64,000 nucleotides of DNA from the NCBI GenBank assembly GCA_002205965.3, contig NADL03000753.1:310001-374000 (forward strand), written 5' to 3'. The notes below the pieces were generated by a model that saw nothing but the letters and a program-made list of their open reading frames with translations, made no database searches and was not told the DNA's origin. Each line of letters begins with the position of its first letter. Within the stretch, counting starts at the first letter, position 1. This stretch comes from Kappaphycus alvarezii. Taxonomy: Eukaryota; Rhodophyta; Florideophyceae; Gigartinales; Solieriaceae. The translations under genes were made by a program, and so were the position numbers. Shown here piece after piece: positions 39,415-51,100 of this stretch.

Positions 39415-41869
39415 ACAACTGAAAACTGGGTCCTTCGAGAGCTCTGGAAATAGTTCCCTTAGCCTCGTTTATCTCTTGGTCAACCTCGGTTTAAGTGGAT
39501 TTCTTTGTAGATCACAGAAGATAAGACTGGGATCAGGGTTCTGACTGGGTGAGGGGCCCTGAAGACGTCGGTGCTGCACTTTCTCAAGGCGTAAATTTAG
39601 TTTCGAAATATCGATACCAAATCAGTGGCATTAGGAATATAGTTGTCATCCAACTACAAAAAGACTTTCCTGACCTCACCCGCGAGCAGGAAGGAAACTT
39701 TCACCTAAGAACGATTAGGACAAAGACCTACGTTAAGCAAACATTCGTCCGCAAGCAGGCGAGTATGAGCAAAACCAGACCCAGGGTATCACGAAAGTGC
39801 GCAAAAAAGTGCAGACCGTAAGCCTACAGGAGCATACAGTTGTGCAACTCCGCTATTCATTAAGATTACTCGGAAATTTAAATCACATATCTCAAAGGGG
39901 CTCAAAGGAAACGATCAGAAATAGCCAACGCAGGAGAGTTCAATGACGCGGCACGTGATAAAGTCATTGAGGACACGAGCACAATGGGTTCCCAGGAAAC
40001 GACCTATTCGTAAGATTCGAAGAAGACTCTAAAACAGGAAACGTAGTTAATTAAACCAACACTTCAGACGGAAGGTGAAAGACTTTTTAGAGTCAAACGG
40101 AGTAATGTATCGGAGAGAAACAGAAGATTATATCTAGAGACGACTTCTCCGTTTGCTTGTATACAGGCGAGCCACTAACGCCAGCAGCCCAGCGTTAGAA
40201 CTGCCTTCTCTTGACGCTTCACCAGGACCAGGATCGGCGTATCAAGCGAAAAGAGACTTCTTGAGATCCCCACTATGAGGAAGTGAGAAATAATTAATAC
40301 CTTAAGACGGACCCATCAAATGCAGAGTTAGAAGAAACTCAATGCAAAATACGAAGCTTTTGAACTATCATATTATCAGCGCATAACGCTTCGTGTTATG
40401 TTCAGAAGGGTGAAATTTGGTGTGTTATTAATCCATGAAAAATATGGTCAGCTGTTCCCTGAGGGATGTTGTGATGTGGGTAAAGGCTTCCGAAGTGATG
40501 CCCTCTGCTGTTTCACAGACCACAAGGTTCCGACTGAAACCTCAGTGAATGAAGTTTTTGCCATAATGATTGACTGTGGCATGACCCCAGCTCATAGAAA
40601 GAAACAAAAGATAGAATTTAACACGTTACAATTTCCTGGGATCAAGCGTAAACACCCCGCAAACCTATGTCGAAAGTACTGGACCTTCTGTACCAGCGTT
40701 GAAGGTATACAAAGTCTATTTCGAACCCACCGTATCATTTATCACTCTTGATGCGGGATTACATAGTTATAGTGTTCAAATCAAGGTCGTTTTTATTTCT
40801 TTGATAACTTCTGAGATATTCACCGATCTAAACACAATATAAACTCCTTTCTGACTGTAGTTTAATGCGTGGCGCGCAGTTTTTCTCGTCTAAGTATGAA
40901 ATTACCTCAGAAAATGGGAAAATATCACATACACACCTGGACTCACATGGTTTTCGCTGTTACTCTTTCTCTTTAAGCACCCTGCGGTGCAGTAGCACAG
41001 TACGCTGATGGAGAGGAGAGGTTTGGCGGGTAGAGTTGGGCTGATTACTTGGACATATTAATGGTATAATTTTCTCCGGGTTGTAAGGCCGGGCCGGGTT
41101 CCTCTGAATTTAATAACCTTGAGAAGAAGCTAGTCTGAAGAACCGTGGACACCAGACGTTAATTTTTGGACAAAAAGAGATGTAGTAGTGGGTCATCAGA
41201 GCTGAATATCTCCTCTGGAGATAAGACTGTTGTCACCAACGACAACCTTGAAGTTATTGTCTTTGTAAAGACGGCTTAATTCCGGGAACTAAGTGTGAGT
41301 AAGTATCAAAGGCGAAAAATGAAAGGATTAGTATAATGCGAGATACAGAGTATTCGGGGAAGTCGGGTGGATAAACGTGGTTATAGCCAAAGTTGCCGTT
41401 GGTATGTTTATTGCAAAGGCGGAAATTGGTAGCCAAGTGTAGAGCCAGCATCGGGGCGGCAGTTTGTTTTGGTTCCCTAGTGTCCAGGTATGTTCCAGTA
41501 CTAGTTATACAGGTCAATGTTATCTATGACGTTGATGTATGTAAAGTCAATGTCAGCCACGTAATAGAGATCCAAGTTAGAGATGATTATAGTTGGCACT
41601 TGACCCAATAGGTGCCTTTCTCCTGCGAAAACATCAGGTCGAATTTGGGATCCGAGTGGTCCGGACTGCCTGCCATCATACCCACTCGGATTAAGACCAA
41701 TGGTGGTCGACAATCGAAAAATCATCCTTATTGTACAGTACCAGGTAGGAACTGTGCTCCAGCATGAGCAAAAATAGATCATAGAAATATGACTAAAATC
41801 AGCGCTGCCGGTGGGAGAAAAGTACGAGTGCCAATTGCACTACAAGAAATCCAGACAACCCCGAACTGC
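39415..41869. other. No recognised gene
   Basis: The frame 40398-40751 plus (117 codons; LLIHEKYGQLFPEGC, TDHKVPTETSVNEVF) reads like protein but has no domain I know. A preceding stretch (about 40330-40400) may belong to it. The frames 39549-39821 plus and 41254-41517 minus are also unassigned. Confidence 0.35.
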
Positions 41870-42330
41870 AAACACACACTACCCCGTCATTCGACAGGTC
41901 ATTTGACGAGTACAGCTTCACGGAAGCGTCGACCATAAAAAAGGAAAAAGACACAAAATTTCAGCCAAGCGACCAGAAAATCTTGTTTGTATGACTGGTG
42001 GAACACGCTAGTACAATACTTGTCGAGAACATACACGAGTTGTCTCAGCACAAAATCCCATCACTGCCTTCAAGCTTGAATAAACGTTTCGCCACGTATC
42101 CAGAATTTATGTAAAAACCAAGAGAACATATTCACGGCGTTTGTTTGGACGAAGGGGCGCCGCAATCAGCAAGTGACGTTTCACAAAGGCTTTTTTTTCC
42201 GCAAATACAATATTCCCGCACATGTCTACGCTATTCAGCCTTTTATGACCTATATAACGTTCAGCGATACGTTGTTTAGCCTTTAATAGCGTACACAACT
42301 TTCGGTGGTCAAGGATAAAATAAGGTAAGA

Positions 42331-42633
42331 GTGAAGAAACTCGGGGGGATCAAAATACGAGTACCGAAAAACAAACACCCATACTTTGAATACGTGACCA
42401 TACTCATATTAAATGATGCCCTCATGCTTCTTATTCTCGTTACGCAGTCTAACCTTCTGATGTTGAGTGACATTCCTATGCAGAAAACCTCTTTGACCGT
42501 CAAAGAAGGTGGTAAATGCCATCGTAACTTGGAGTTACGAAGACACTCATCGCTTCGGACGCCCATACTACAAACACTAAGGCAAGAAGTAACACTTGTT
42601 TTTGACCTTAGAGATTTCCAAAATACACCTTAA
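42331..42633 (+). pseudogene. Protease-like segment of the copia-like copy 1
   Basis: KIRVPKNKHPYFEYVTILIL, then MLLILVTQSNLLMLSDI, occupies the place of the retropepsin C-terminal half in the related copies, where a stretch V.I.....PLL.G...L is found. No D(S/T)G is preserved. It continues toward LVFDLRDFQNTP, corresponding to the ELRDLHR-like spacer before the pre-integrase zinc finger. Weak on its own; supported by position. Confidence 0.35.
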
Positions 42634-42679
42634 TCTGGGACTTTCACTTCTTGGAGTCGTATACAACGCACTGAGCAGA

Positions 42680-43560
42680 GCTTAATCGATAGAGGAAACG
42701 ATACGGACCTAGAAAACTGTACAATCTCACCAAGTCCTTTCATGGATACCATCTGTACCAAAAAACCAAACAGTTCACGAGACGTCATCCCCGAGCAGTT
42801 TGCCTTAGTTTTAACATTTCGATCGACATTACGTTTATTGGGAACACCTCAATCCTACACTACGTGTGTATAAATACTCATTTCTCGCGGCCGCTGTTCT
42901 CGTAAGACGCTATTCCTATTATCTATAGGACCATTTTATCCAGATCTGGGTTATAACCTACTTAGTATTTGGCTGAATCAATACAAGGCCTTTGAGCAGG
43001 TGTAATTTAAGACTTTGACCTCTTCGTTGGTATATATTCTCGTTCCTATCTCATTCGAAATGCATCGTATCTTAATAGCTGAATTATACCACGACCAATT
43101 ACGCTTAATTGTAATTTACCTACTTATAGACTATCCAAATGATCCTTTAAGCAATGCAGTAGATTGTGCTAGCCTGTAAGTATCCCAAATCGTAGAAAAA
43201 GAGGGAAACATACCGGCAATCCTTGCCCTTGGAGCACAGCCCTGCCTAACAGTCACCCAATGCATCCAGCAGTCTCAGACCATGATTAACAGAATGGAGC
43301 TCATATAAACTGCCCGATGTTAATATTAGGAAATTGTTGCCTCGCTCCGTACAAGATGCGCATTATACAGCGCTCCATTAATGAATCGGTAGTCAATATC
43401 AACCCCGGAGATTAAATACTGGTTTATCGAAGTAATAAGGGATGGGAAGGCCCATCTACTTTTCTTTACCGAGGCGGACGAATTCCTGCCGTTCTCAAAG
43501 ACAAAGGGCACGGACATAATTTCTATAACACTGAAATAAAGCCATACCAAAGGCCGTACT
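42680..43560 (+). pseudogene. Integrase remnants of the copia-like copy 1
   Basis: At 42683-42770 a frame reads IDRGNDTDLENC and CTKKPNSSRDVIPEQF, matching the pre-integrase ..DRG..D.E.L....C..CQ...P.RF pattern. At about 43075-43150 ELYHDQLRLIV matches ERYH..LR (catalytic Glu kept). At about 43215-43330 IPAILALGAQPCLTV and MINRMELI match the GLVPSLLVFG.LPR and ERM.AL..AR blocks. At about 43435-43530 KGWEGPSTFLYR and HNFYNTEIKPYQRPY give the C-terminal G(W)EGP...L and VKPY segment. There are many frameshifts. Confidence 0.5.
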
Positions 43561-44620
43561 TGTTAATCCGTGACTTGCTTAGCCCAGCAGACGACGTCAG
43601 CTCTGACACCATTCATGCCAATATCGTCGAACAAATGCACGACCCCAACCACCCACGTTTTAAGAGAGCAAACAAAAGGAGGTCGATAGAATTTTAGCTA
43701 ACGGTGGCGTAAATCCAGTGAACATAAGTGACATACCCGTGGACTCTAACTATGTTGAAAACAGATTTTTACTATGCATTAAGGATGCGGGTAGAGGAAA
43801 ACGTAAATTCAAAGCAAAATGTATCATGCATTGGCACAGCGGCAAGTACCGCCTTAGGATAGCGAACGACTCTCCTATGTTAATGAGGATGATGTTGCGT
43901 GTAATCACGTCAGTCGCTGCGATATTTTTCGGTGCCTTACTGTGGACTAGTATTTTGAGCAGGCTTACATGAAGTTCAAACCACTGCATCGCGACGTTTA
44001 TAAAATGCCACCACCGTAGTCAAGTTTGCCTCCTGGGCAAGTTCTCAAAATTCCGTTACCACACTATGGATTAGTAGAGCCGAGTTCATGCTTTTTTGAA
44101 GCAAATTATGCGTGTTTTTACTTCTATGCTGAACATGTTATCATCCCCGATTGACACTTTTCCCTTTATCGTATTGATGACGATGCACCGACAGGTATCG
44201 CAGGACTGGAAAATTATGACTCCATCAACACTGGAGCAACCGCATATCGGGGATTTAATCCGCTAGAAACTGGCAGATTTGCCAATAGCAAAGTTCAATT
44301 GCCTCTTCTTTTTATCGGTCCTACGGTTTCACGCGAAGAAGGCGTGATAAAACTGTCACAAGATTAGAAATTTAGCAAAATGACCCGCATCAATTTCACG
44401 GAAATACACCCACCGAGTTCGTCCGAGCTAGAGGTAACCACTGTTAACCACGCAAAGTTACCGGCCGGTCATTCATGCCACGTAGCGTAGTTATGTCAAG
44501 AACAAGAGGATTCCATCATCAAATCACACTCTAAGCTACTTAAAGATACTGTCTAGTAAATATACGACATTCCCTGACACTCGAGTTCAAGCGTCTCGAC
44601 CAAAAGAGTCTCATGTGATA
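43560..44620 (+). pseudogene. RT remnants of the copia-like copy 1
   Basis: The frame 43718-43972 has ISDIPVDSNYVENRFLLCIKD and KFKAKCIMHWHSGKYRL, matching the IP.DANVL.GRFVL.IKD and .YKAR....G..D pattern that opens the RT in this lineage, then MLRVITSVAAIFFGALLW leading toward motif A. At about 44190-44420 another frame reads DSINTGATAYRGF, SREEGVIKLSQD and KMTRINFTEI, the post-YVDD thumb/connection blocks. The YVDD box itself is not found. Confidence 0.55.
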
Positions 44621-44700
44621 AATTTATACTAAAGGGGGAGGTTATCCGAAGAAAAAAGTAGTTCAAAATCACTCTGAGAAGCGCTAAAATTACCTTCAAT

Positions 44701-47700
44701 GATTTTGGTCAACCTTTTTGCTGTATAAAGTGTATATTGGAAAAAAATGAATAATTAAATATGTTTAATTTAAAAAATAAGGCCAAACCTCATATTCATA
44801 GTCATATGACAACAGTGGTCAGTATAAATAGAAACAGCTGCTTTTGTAGCTCAATCATTGCGAGTAAGTTTGAGTGATTCCAGAGTAGTTCGGTAGGCCT
44901 CAGTACGTCGCAGGTTACTTTCAGAGCATATCTCTGACAAAATAGAGAATCTTATAAGTTTAAGCTTCTCTATTAGTAGTAGACGGGCTTTCGGTACTTG
45001 CTTTTCTAGAAACTTTCGCATTTCACTAGCTCTATTTAATTCTTTTGAGACATTAATAAAGAATTGAAGGGACTCTCGACAGAAAAAAGTATATTGGGAA
45101 GGAAGAGGCTTGAAAATCCTCTCGCTTCGACAGTTCATTGTCCTTCTATATTGAAAAGCTTTAACTGTTGCGAAGTTTTAGCATCGTAAGATCATTACAT
45201 CTTTATTTGAAGACGAAGATTGGTGGAGGCTGAAAATTGTCTTCGAGTGGGGTTCCTGCAGATACCTTGTGGAAAGGCACAAAGCTATACGAGCCCTTTT
45301 CCAAAGGGGGTAGTATCCATGTATATAAAAAGCGAGTGAATCTACTTCTGAATGGACGCTGAAGTGCTTAGGCGCAAAAAGTGGCCGCAGCTTGGAAAGA
45401 ATAAATTGACCAAAACAAGATAAATGAAAACAAAAAGCAAACGAGCAGTCCAGGAGAAATAACACCTTCAATGAAAAATTCGGAGCAGAATAGACAATAC
45501 TATAGGCAAAGATGGCTATCTTCAAAAAAAGGGCTTCAAGGTAACAAAAGTTGGGAGCTATGTTTAGATCGAGCACCGAGGTACCATTTTAATTGGTAGT
45601 AGCGGGTCCGGAGAAGCACAATTGCTAATAAACTATGTGACTTCGCTTTGGTAATCTAAGGTAAAACTAATAGTAACTCGTAAGGTGATTTCTAGGTCCA
45701 GGGGAGCGTAGGTAAATTATAATTAGTGATTAATGCCAAGGACATTTGTTTCAATTAGCGGTGTGGCCCTGGGGCTATATCTGGTCCGGGAATCGGGTTC
45801 ACTAGGGGCTGTAGTCGTACATTCATCTCAGTACTTAAAGCAATGTATTTGCTTGACAGTGATAATAACTGCTGTAAGAAACGTAAATGTAGCTCAAAAT
45901 TTGGTCACCAAGTCATCACTTTTGTCAAAACTGCAGTGTGTTCTCCCATTGCAGTGAGCATATTTATTTTGGACACACATCTATGCGGCCCTTTAGTTTT
46001 GATTTTAATTCCTAAAAGGTGTGCAAGAAGTGATTCTGATTGAAGGCAGTTGCTTAAACTATGGGCAAGATCCAAAGATACCATCCCGATTTTATTCTTC
46101 CTCGTAGATCTGCGGGAAATTTTCATGTGAATCGGAAATTTTAGACGACAACTCTTAGCTAGAACCGCATGAATATATTTTCGCGACGAAAATAAGCATC
46201 AAGTGCTGCTTGGACTAGTCTTGTGGCTTCATTACGTATCTCCAATGGAGGAAGCAAATTTTCAAGCACAGCAGTTAAATTGAGGCTCTGGAGTCGATTG
46301 CTTGAGTATTTTCGCTTGAAAAGGTTTCAAATCGAGCCTGAGAGACTATAAACCCATCTTTTGCCCCCCTATTCAGATTGTACTGATCCTCCGGAAGAAA
46401 ATCGTGATAGAGTTTTTTGGATCACAGTTAATTCAACCTTGGATCTCTGGTACATCCACTGCTCCAGTATGCGGACATAGGTTCTGAGATCTGAGATCAA
46501 TTGGGCTTCAAAAGGCATCTTCAAAAGAAACATCCGATGACTCACTTTCGGTCTTTTTATTGCCTGAAGGTAGTCTTTCTCCTGCATTAAGGATAACGAG
46601 GACCATCGAGAGCTAGTATCTTACCGTTCGCTTGTAAAGTAGCATGCGGTTGGAGAAAATTGTTTTACAAAGCAAAACCATTCAGAGGCTCCTCTTTGCA
46701 GACAAAGGGACATAAAGCCGTGTTTAGTAACGGTGTAAAAATGGTGAGATAACTCGGAGGCATCCTTTGGGTTTGAGCGAGGACAGCTCCATCATACTTC
46801 TGGGACAGGGCCGTTGAAGGCCCGGATTTCGCGAAAAAAGCCTTAGTTGCAGACTTTTTGTATTATACTTGGCCGGTTGGGCTATATGGGATGCTTTTGA
46901 CACCTCACGATGTGGTAGATCCCGATAAGGGTGATGATGGCCCTCGTTTAACTTAGCGACACCATTCTGAGGCGAGTTCTGGGAGAATTTGGATTCGAGG
47001 AATGGCAATAGATCATTCAAGAAGTCTTGCTCACCAAATAGGCCGAAATATGCATTCAAAAAAATAACAGCACCGTCAACTCTGGCGCTCCGCCTTTTTT
47101 CCTGGGGAAGGATACTCTAGTGGTCGACTTCGTATATTAAAACCCTCGGATCCGGTAGGTTGTTGCTGGTAAGGTGACCAGAGCAATATTACCTCAATAT
47201 AGGAATTATACAACTAAATTCCCGATCCATTTGGATGGATCGTGGTCTGGAGCTTGAAATTTCGGAGAGACAGGATTCGGCGCCCATTTGAGGTTTTTTT
47301 CATAACGCGAGTGAATGAGCAGTCTTTTATTTCCATTTTTTCCTCAAATGCCATTGGCGACGCACCTTGACGCCATAATAGGAGTCTATCTTACGGTCCT
47401 TGTCAGAGAGTTACAACAGCTGTCTCAAACAGTATCAGTCCCAAAGATCCGCGAAGATCCAGTGCGACTCCGACAACAGTGGCGACAAATGTCTCAGGCT
47501 TTTGGTCGCAACTTATTCCAACGAACTTTTCAGGCATGGCCGGAGAGAATACGTGTCCTCCAATAACAGCTGCCTCCAACTCAAACGAGAGAGCCGAAGT
47601 CATTTATCAATGTTCGGATGTAGAACCGCGACCCCAGCCCACGAGAATAAGCATTGAGGGAAAATGAGTAGAGGGGCAGGAGGAGTGGATAGTTTTTTCG

Positions 47701-47720
47701 TCCACGGACTTAGAGGCTTT
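44701..47720. other. No recognised gene
   Basis: Open frames on the minus strand (45138-44851, coiled-coil-like NRASEMRKFLEKQVPKAR; 45576-45178; 46587-46369; 47059-46724) and the plus strand (47315-47566) have no domain I can name. 46369-46587 with SDLRTYVRILEQWMYQR might be gag-like. A short GGGCTTTACGGGCTTTACG direct repeat lies near 47710. Confidence 0.35.
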
Positions 47721-50700
47721 ACGGGCTTTACGGGCTTAGGAGATTTAGGATTTAAAACCCTAAAATTATAAACCACTGATCTCATAGACGGGGTTATTGG
47801 GTACTTTGCTGTCATCAGAATTTCCTCATAGTTCTTGACCTAACGTTTTAGCCCATTGTTACACTTGGAATATTTCAGAGTGAATTGCACACTGGGATAT
47901 TTTATCACTGTTTTACCAGTCAAAATCTTCCTTGCTATCTCTTGCCACCTGGACCAATGTAAGTCTTTTTTATTGCGAGCTTGTTTCACTCTTGCTAACT
48001 ACAAGTTTCGAGAGCGCTACTTATGATACTTTCGGAGCTGTTTTACAGGAAATATTTGCATTTGCTACTTTTAGAATATGTTTTTCTCCCGCAGTTATCT
48101 ATTTACAGTTATATGTAAATCCTATTATGGAGTGGCCGACTCAACTCAGCCAGCCTCAACCCATAGTTCAACCAAAGTTCAACATATTTTTCCCCAACAC
48201 CCACATTTGTCTGGTGAAGACGATAAAAGAAGGAAGAAAATAAAAATTACGCTTCATCGAAAGTAGATATAATATTTTAGATCATTTATTAATGCAGCTC
48301 TGGCTGAAAAGCTACGAAAATACGAGTGTTTCACCACCAGGTCACCTGGCAGGAACAAGATCGTCTCGACTTCTATTTCTAGGTTTGGAGAGTTGCGCCT
48401 AGGTGCGTTTTCCATCACCAAAGAAGTTTCAACAGATAGCACCAATAGTCTAGCGTGAAGGAAATTCTACCTCAACGACACGCCGCGTTGATTGCCATCT
48501 CAGATGCGGAATTCTTGCTGACGGGATATCAGCCACTTTTGTGTTTAAAAATAGCTCTCTTACTCGTCCACTATTGCGGATACTGAACAATGGTTTGAAT
48601 AAAAATCTATAGTACTGCAAACCTTTGCAGAACTCGCAGTTAACTAGCATAACTTATCGTGGGGAGAAAAAAATGCAGACCCAGCGGATCCCCAGCTTAC
48701 TGCTCTCCCATACTCCATAACATATCATCCCTAAACTAAAAATGTGCCGGGCACACAGCTTACGTATAAAGGAACTGATGAAAGAACACCGTAACTCTCT
48801 GATCGGCCTCCAGCAAAAGTCCACCGTAACTGACACACAACGTGGAAGACTGCCTCAGATTTTTTTGAAGTTGATATTACCAACGATAGTGGCCGGAATT
48901 ACTTGCGAGCCTATTCTTAAATTCTGCACAGCAAACATCTGCCCAACAAGCGACGCAAGGCCTCACCGAGTGCCATCGGCCTGATTTGCCCATCCAGTTT
49001 CAGAGGAGCCCAAGAAGTTAAGCGAAAACTCTAAAAATGAGATTGGGTTGCCGATCTGGAGGATTCAGAAATTATTTTTGAGTAGAATGAGAAGATAGCG
49101 AGCATATTTGACTGTCATGTGTGACCCCATGCCTCAACACTGCGACTAAAACCCATTATGTGTTCAATCCTTTCTCTTTGACAGAAAGCCATCGTTATAT
49201 CAACAAAATTAATCATAATAAATCAACTTAAACCATGACACTACGATGGTCGGGACTTTGCTAACCGGGTTGTGACCGGCATTCCCGCACGTGCACACAT
49301 TATGGTTTCTGAGGCGTGGCAAAACCCGTTCGCTCTTCACTTGGTGAGAGACTCGTCCATAATAACGCCATTAATATGTTGTAAATTGTTTCCAGTGGCT
49401 CCTCACAAAAAAGCATTTATATTGCTGGAAGAAAATATCAAGTTATATCCCTAATGCTGCTTCCATGGATCGATATATGGAAACAAATTTCGAGCCTGAA
49501 AAAGTTGCAGAAGGTCTCGGAGCTATGTCATGGACTTTCGAGATGGTGTACAGGGCATTATATTCATATGAGAAATGGCAAAAGTTCCTGGTTGCAATGC
49601 TTTATTACTCCGAAAAGAGTATCTTTAGATAAGGGGTCAGATACTCTTAAAACATGGAGGCTTTCATTGTATTCCCCTTTCGATCTATTGAACATAACCA
49701 ACAATTATATTTGTCGAAAATAAAGGAAAATTATGTAGTGTGACCGTTTTCTGGAGAACCTCCCCACGCTGATTCGATTATGTGACTATTTTTCATCAAC
49801 CGCAACTTAGTCCTCCGCAATTTTGTTAGGGTGAGCACTATACCACCCCTTCCAGCGCGATCAAGCACTGTAAAATTGGGTCCATTACCCCGCCTCCCTC
49901 CGTCGCCGCACCCTTATTCACCGAGCGACGACTCTAGCCAATTTCACGACTGTCGTGCTGACTTCTTTCGCATTTGCACTCCCACCCCTTCTCTTTTCTA
50001 AAATCTTCCCCCATTCGCATCGTGTCTCTCCCTCATTCCCGACGGCGCCCGCTCTCCTCTGCATTTCCCCTTTTCCTGTACGCTCTCTCCACTCTTTAGC
50101 ATCAGGGCTCCTCAAACCCTTTTGGTATCAGAATTTCTCCCTCCTCTTCGAGATGGCGCTCTTACCCCTCTATATTTAACCACCCGCCTTGAGATTGGTG
50201 CATAATGCCAGATGCAAAACTTACAATAAATAATTCGAAAGAATACAGTAAGATCATGATACTACACAGCTCTATCTTCCGCAAAAAAAGTCGTTCTGTG
50301 GATGATGGAGTGATTGTTCAACATTTTCCTGCACCTCCGGTTTCGATTTCCGAAAAATAAGCCAAAATCGTTTTGAAGACCCGCAGCTCAAGAATTTTAA
50401 GGATTCTGCTCATTCAAAAACTCACAAGGTGCGTCAGGAGAGGAGTCAGTCCGTAATAAATCTTACAACCTGCCGAATGAAATCTGAAAACCGCTGCCGC
50501 TGCCTGTTTCTTATCAAATTATGACAAAATAACACTCCCATTCATGTTTTCACTCTCCACGGGTACTTTTTTTTATTTTTTTCAAACAAGATGTCCACTA
50601 GATATTCATATTAGTTCTCAGTGGACGTAATATTATCCTCAGTAACTTGAATTCCGAGCACTAGCTTGCTAAAAGTATAAATTTACAGGATCGATTCCAC

Positions 50701-50829
50701 GCAGAGAAACCCAAGAACAAACCAAGATGCCTTCTTATGTGTTTCTGTTAGAATCCGACTTCCATCTAGTATATAGTATCCATTCAATCAACTTTCTTTA
50801 ATCAGCTCCATTCTCAAATTTTGGAGGGC
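47721..50829. other. No recognised gene
   Basis: The frames 47932-48243, 48742-48984 and 49454-49723 on the plus strand are open but unassigned. The frame through 49458-49620 (NFEPEKVAEGLGAMSW, EKWQKFLVAMLYY) reads like protein. 49860-50170 is strongly pyrimidine-rich on the plus strand. I see no element ends. Confidence 0.35.
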
Positions 50830-51100
50830 TCATGATATGGCCCGAAATCTTCCCTTCCACAATAACGTCTGATCCTCAAAACGTTCAGGCTGAGAAACCG
50901 CTATCCAAAATGAAAAAATGTCTCCGTAAAGTTGTGGAGTTGAATGAAAAAGCCGGAAACGTTTTGAAGCTATGTTGTTCCCGTTCCCACTGACAAGTAA
51001 TGCATTTAAATCGACACTGATCCCACCTCTTCCTTTCATTACTTTCTTAAAATAGTAAACTGCAGTTCCTCGGAGCTTTCATCCGCAGATAGTAGATCTC
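50830..51100 (-). pseudogene. Second, diverged copy of the composite transposase (spacer segment)
   Basis: The minus frame 51039-50830, extended upstream to about 51085 across one codon of overlap, reads VYYFKKVMKGRGGISVDLNALLV, then NNIASKRFRLFHSTPQLYGDIFSFWIAVSQ. This aligns without gaps to VLFYCKKQTVGREGKSISL and KKAAQVLRLYRSVPPAYGDIFSYWIAV of the element at 35-39 kb, with about half the residues identical over the best part. Flanking DDE and nuclease blocks were not recognised in the decayed surroundings. It shows that this spacer is an inherited protein segment of a repeat family. Confidence 0.6.

Larger units (their letters stand above)
41870..44700 (+). mobile_element. copia-like element of a second lineage, copy 1 (heavily decayed)
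   Basis: Gag-, protease-, integrase- and RT-like blocks follow in copia order on the plus strand across many frames (details in the next entries). LTRs were not found. It belongs with the copies at 53328-58260 and 60735-64000: all three share an integrase tail with a ND(T)..G.. PS..LV.G..P motif and an RT of the DANVL.GRFVL type. Confidence 0.55.

Noticed and set aside
47700-47765. GGGCTTTACGGGCTTTACG and ACCCTAAA look telomere-like.
   Set aside because: Only two imperfect copies and no array.
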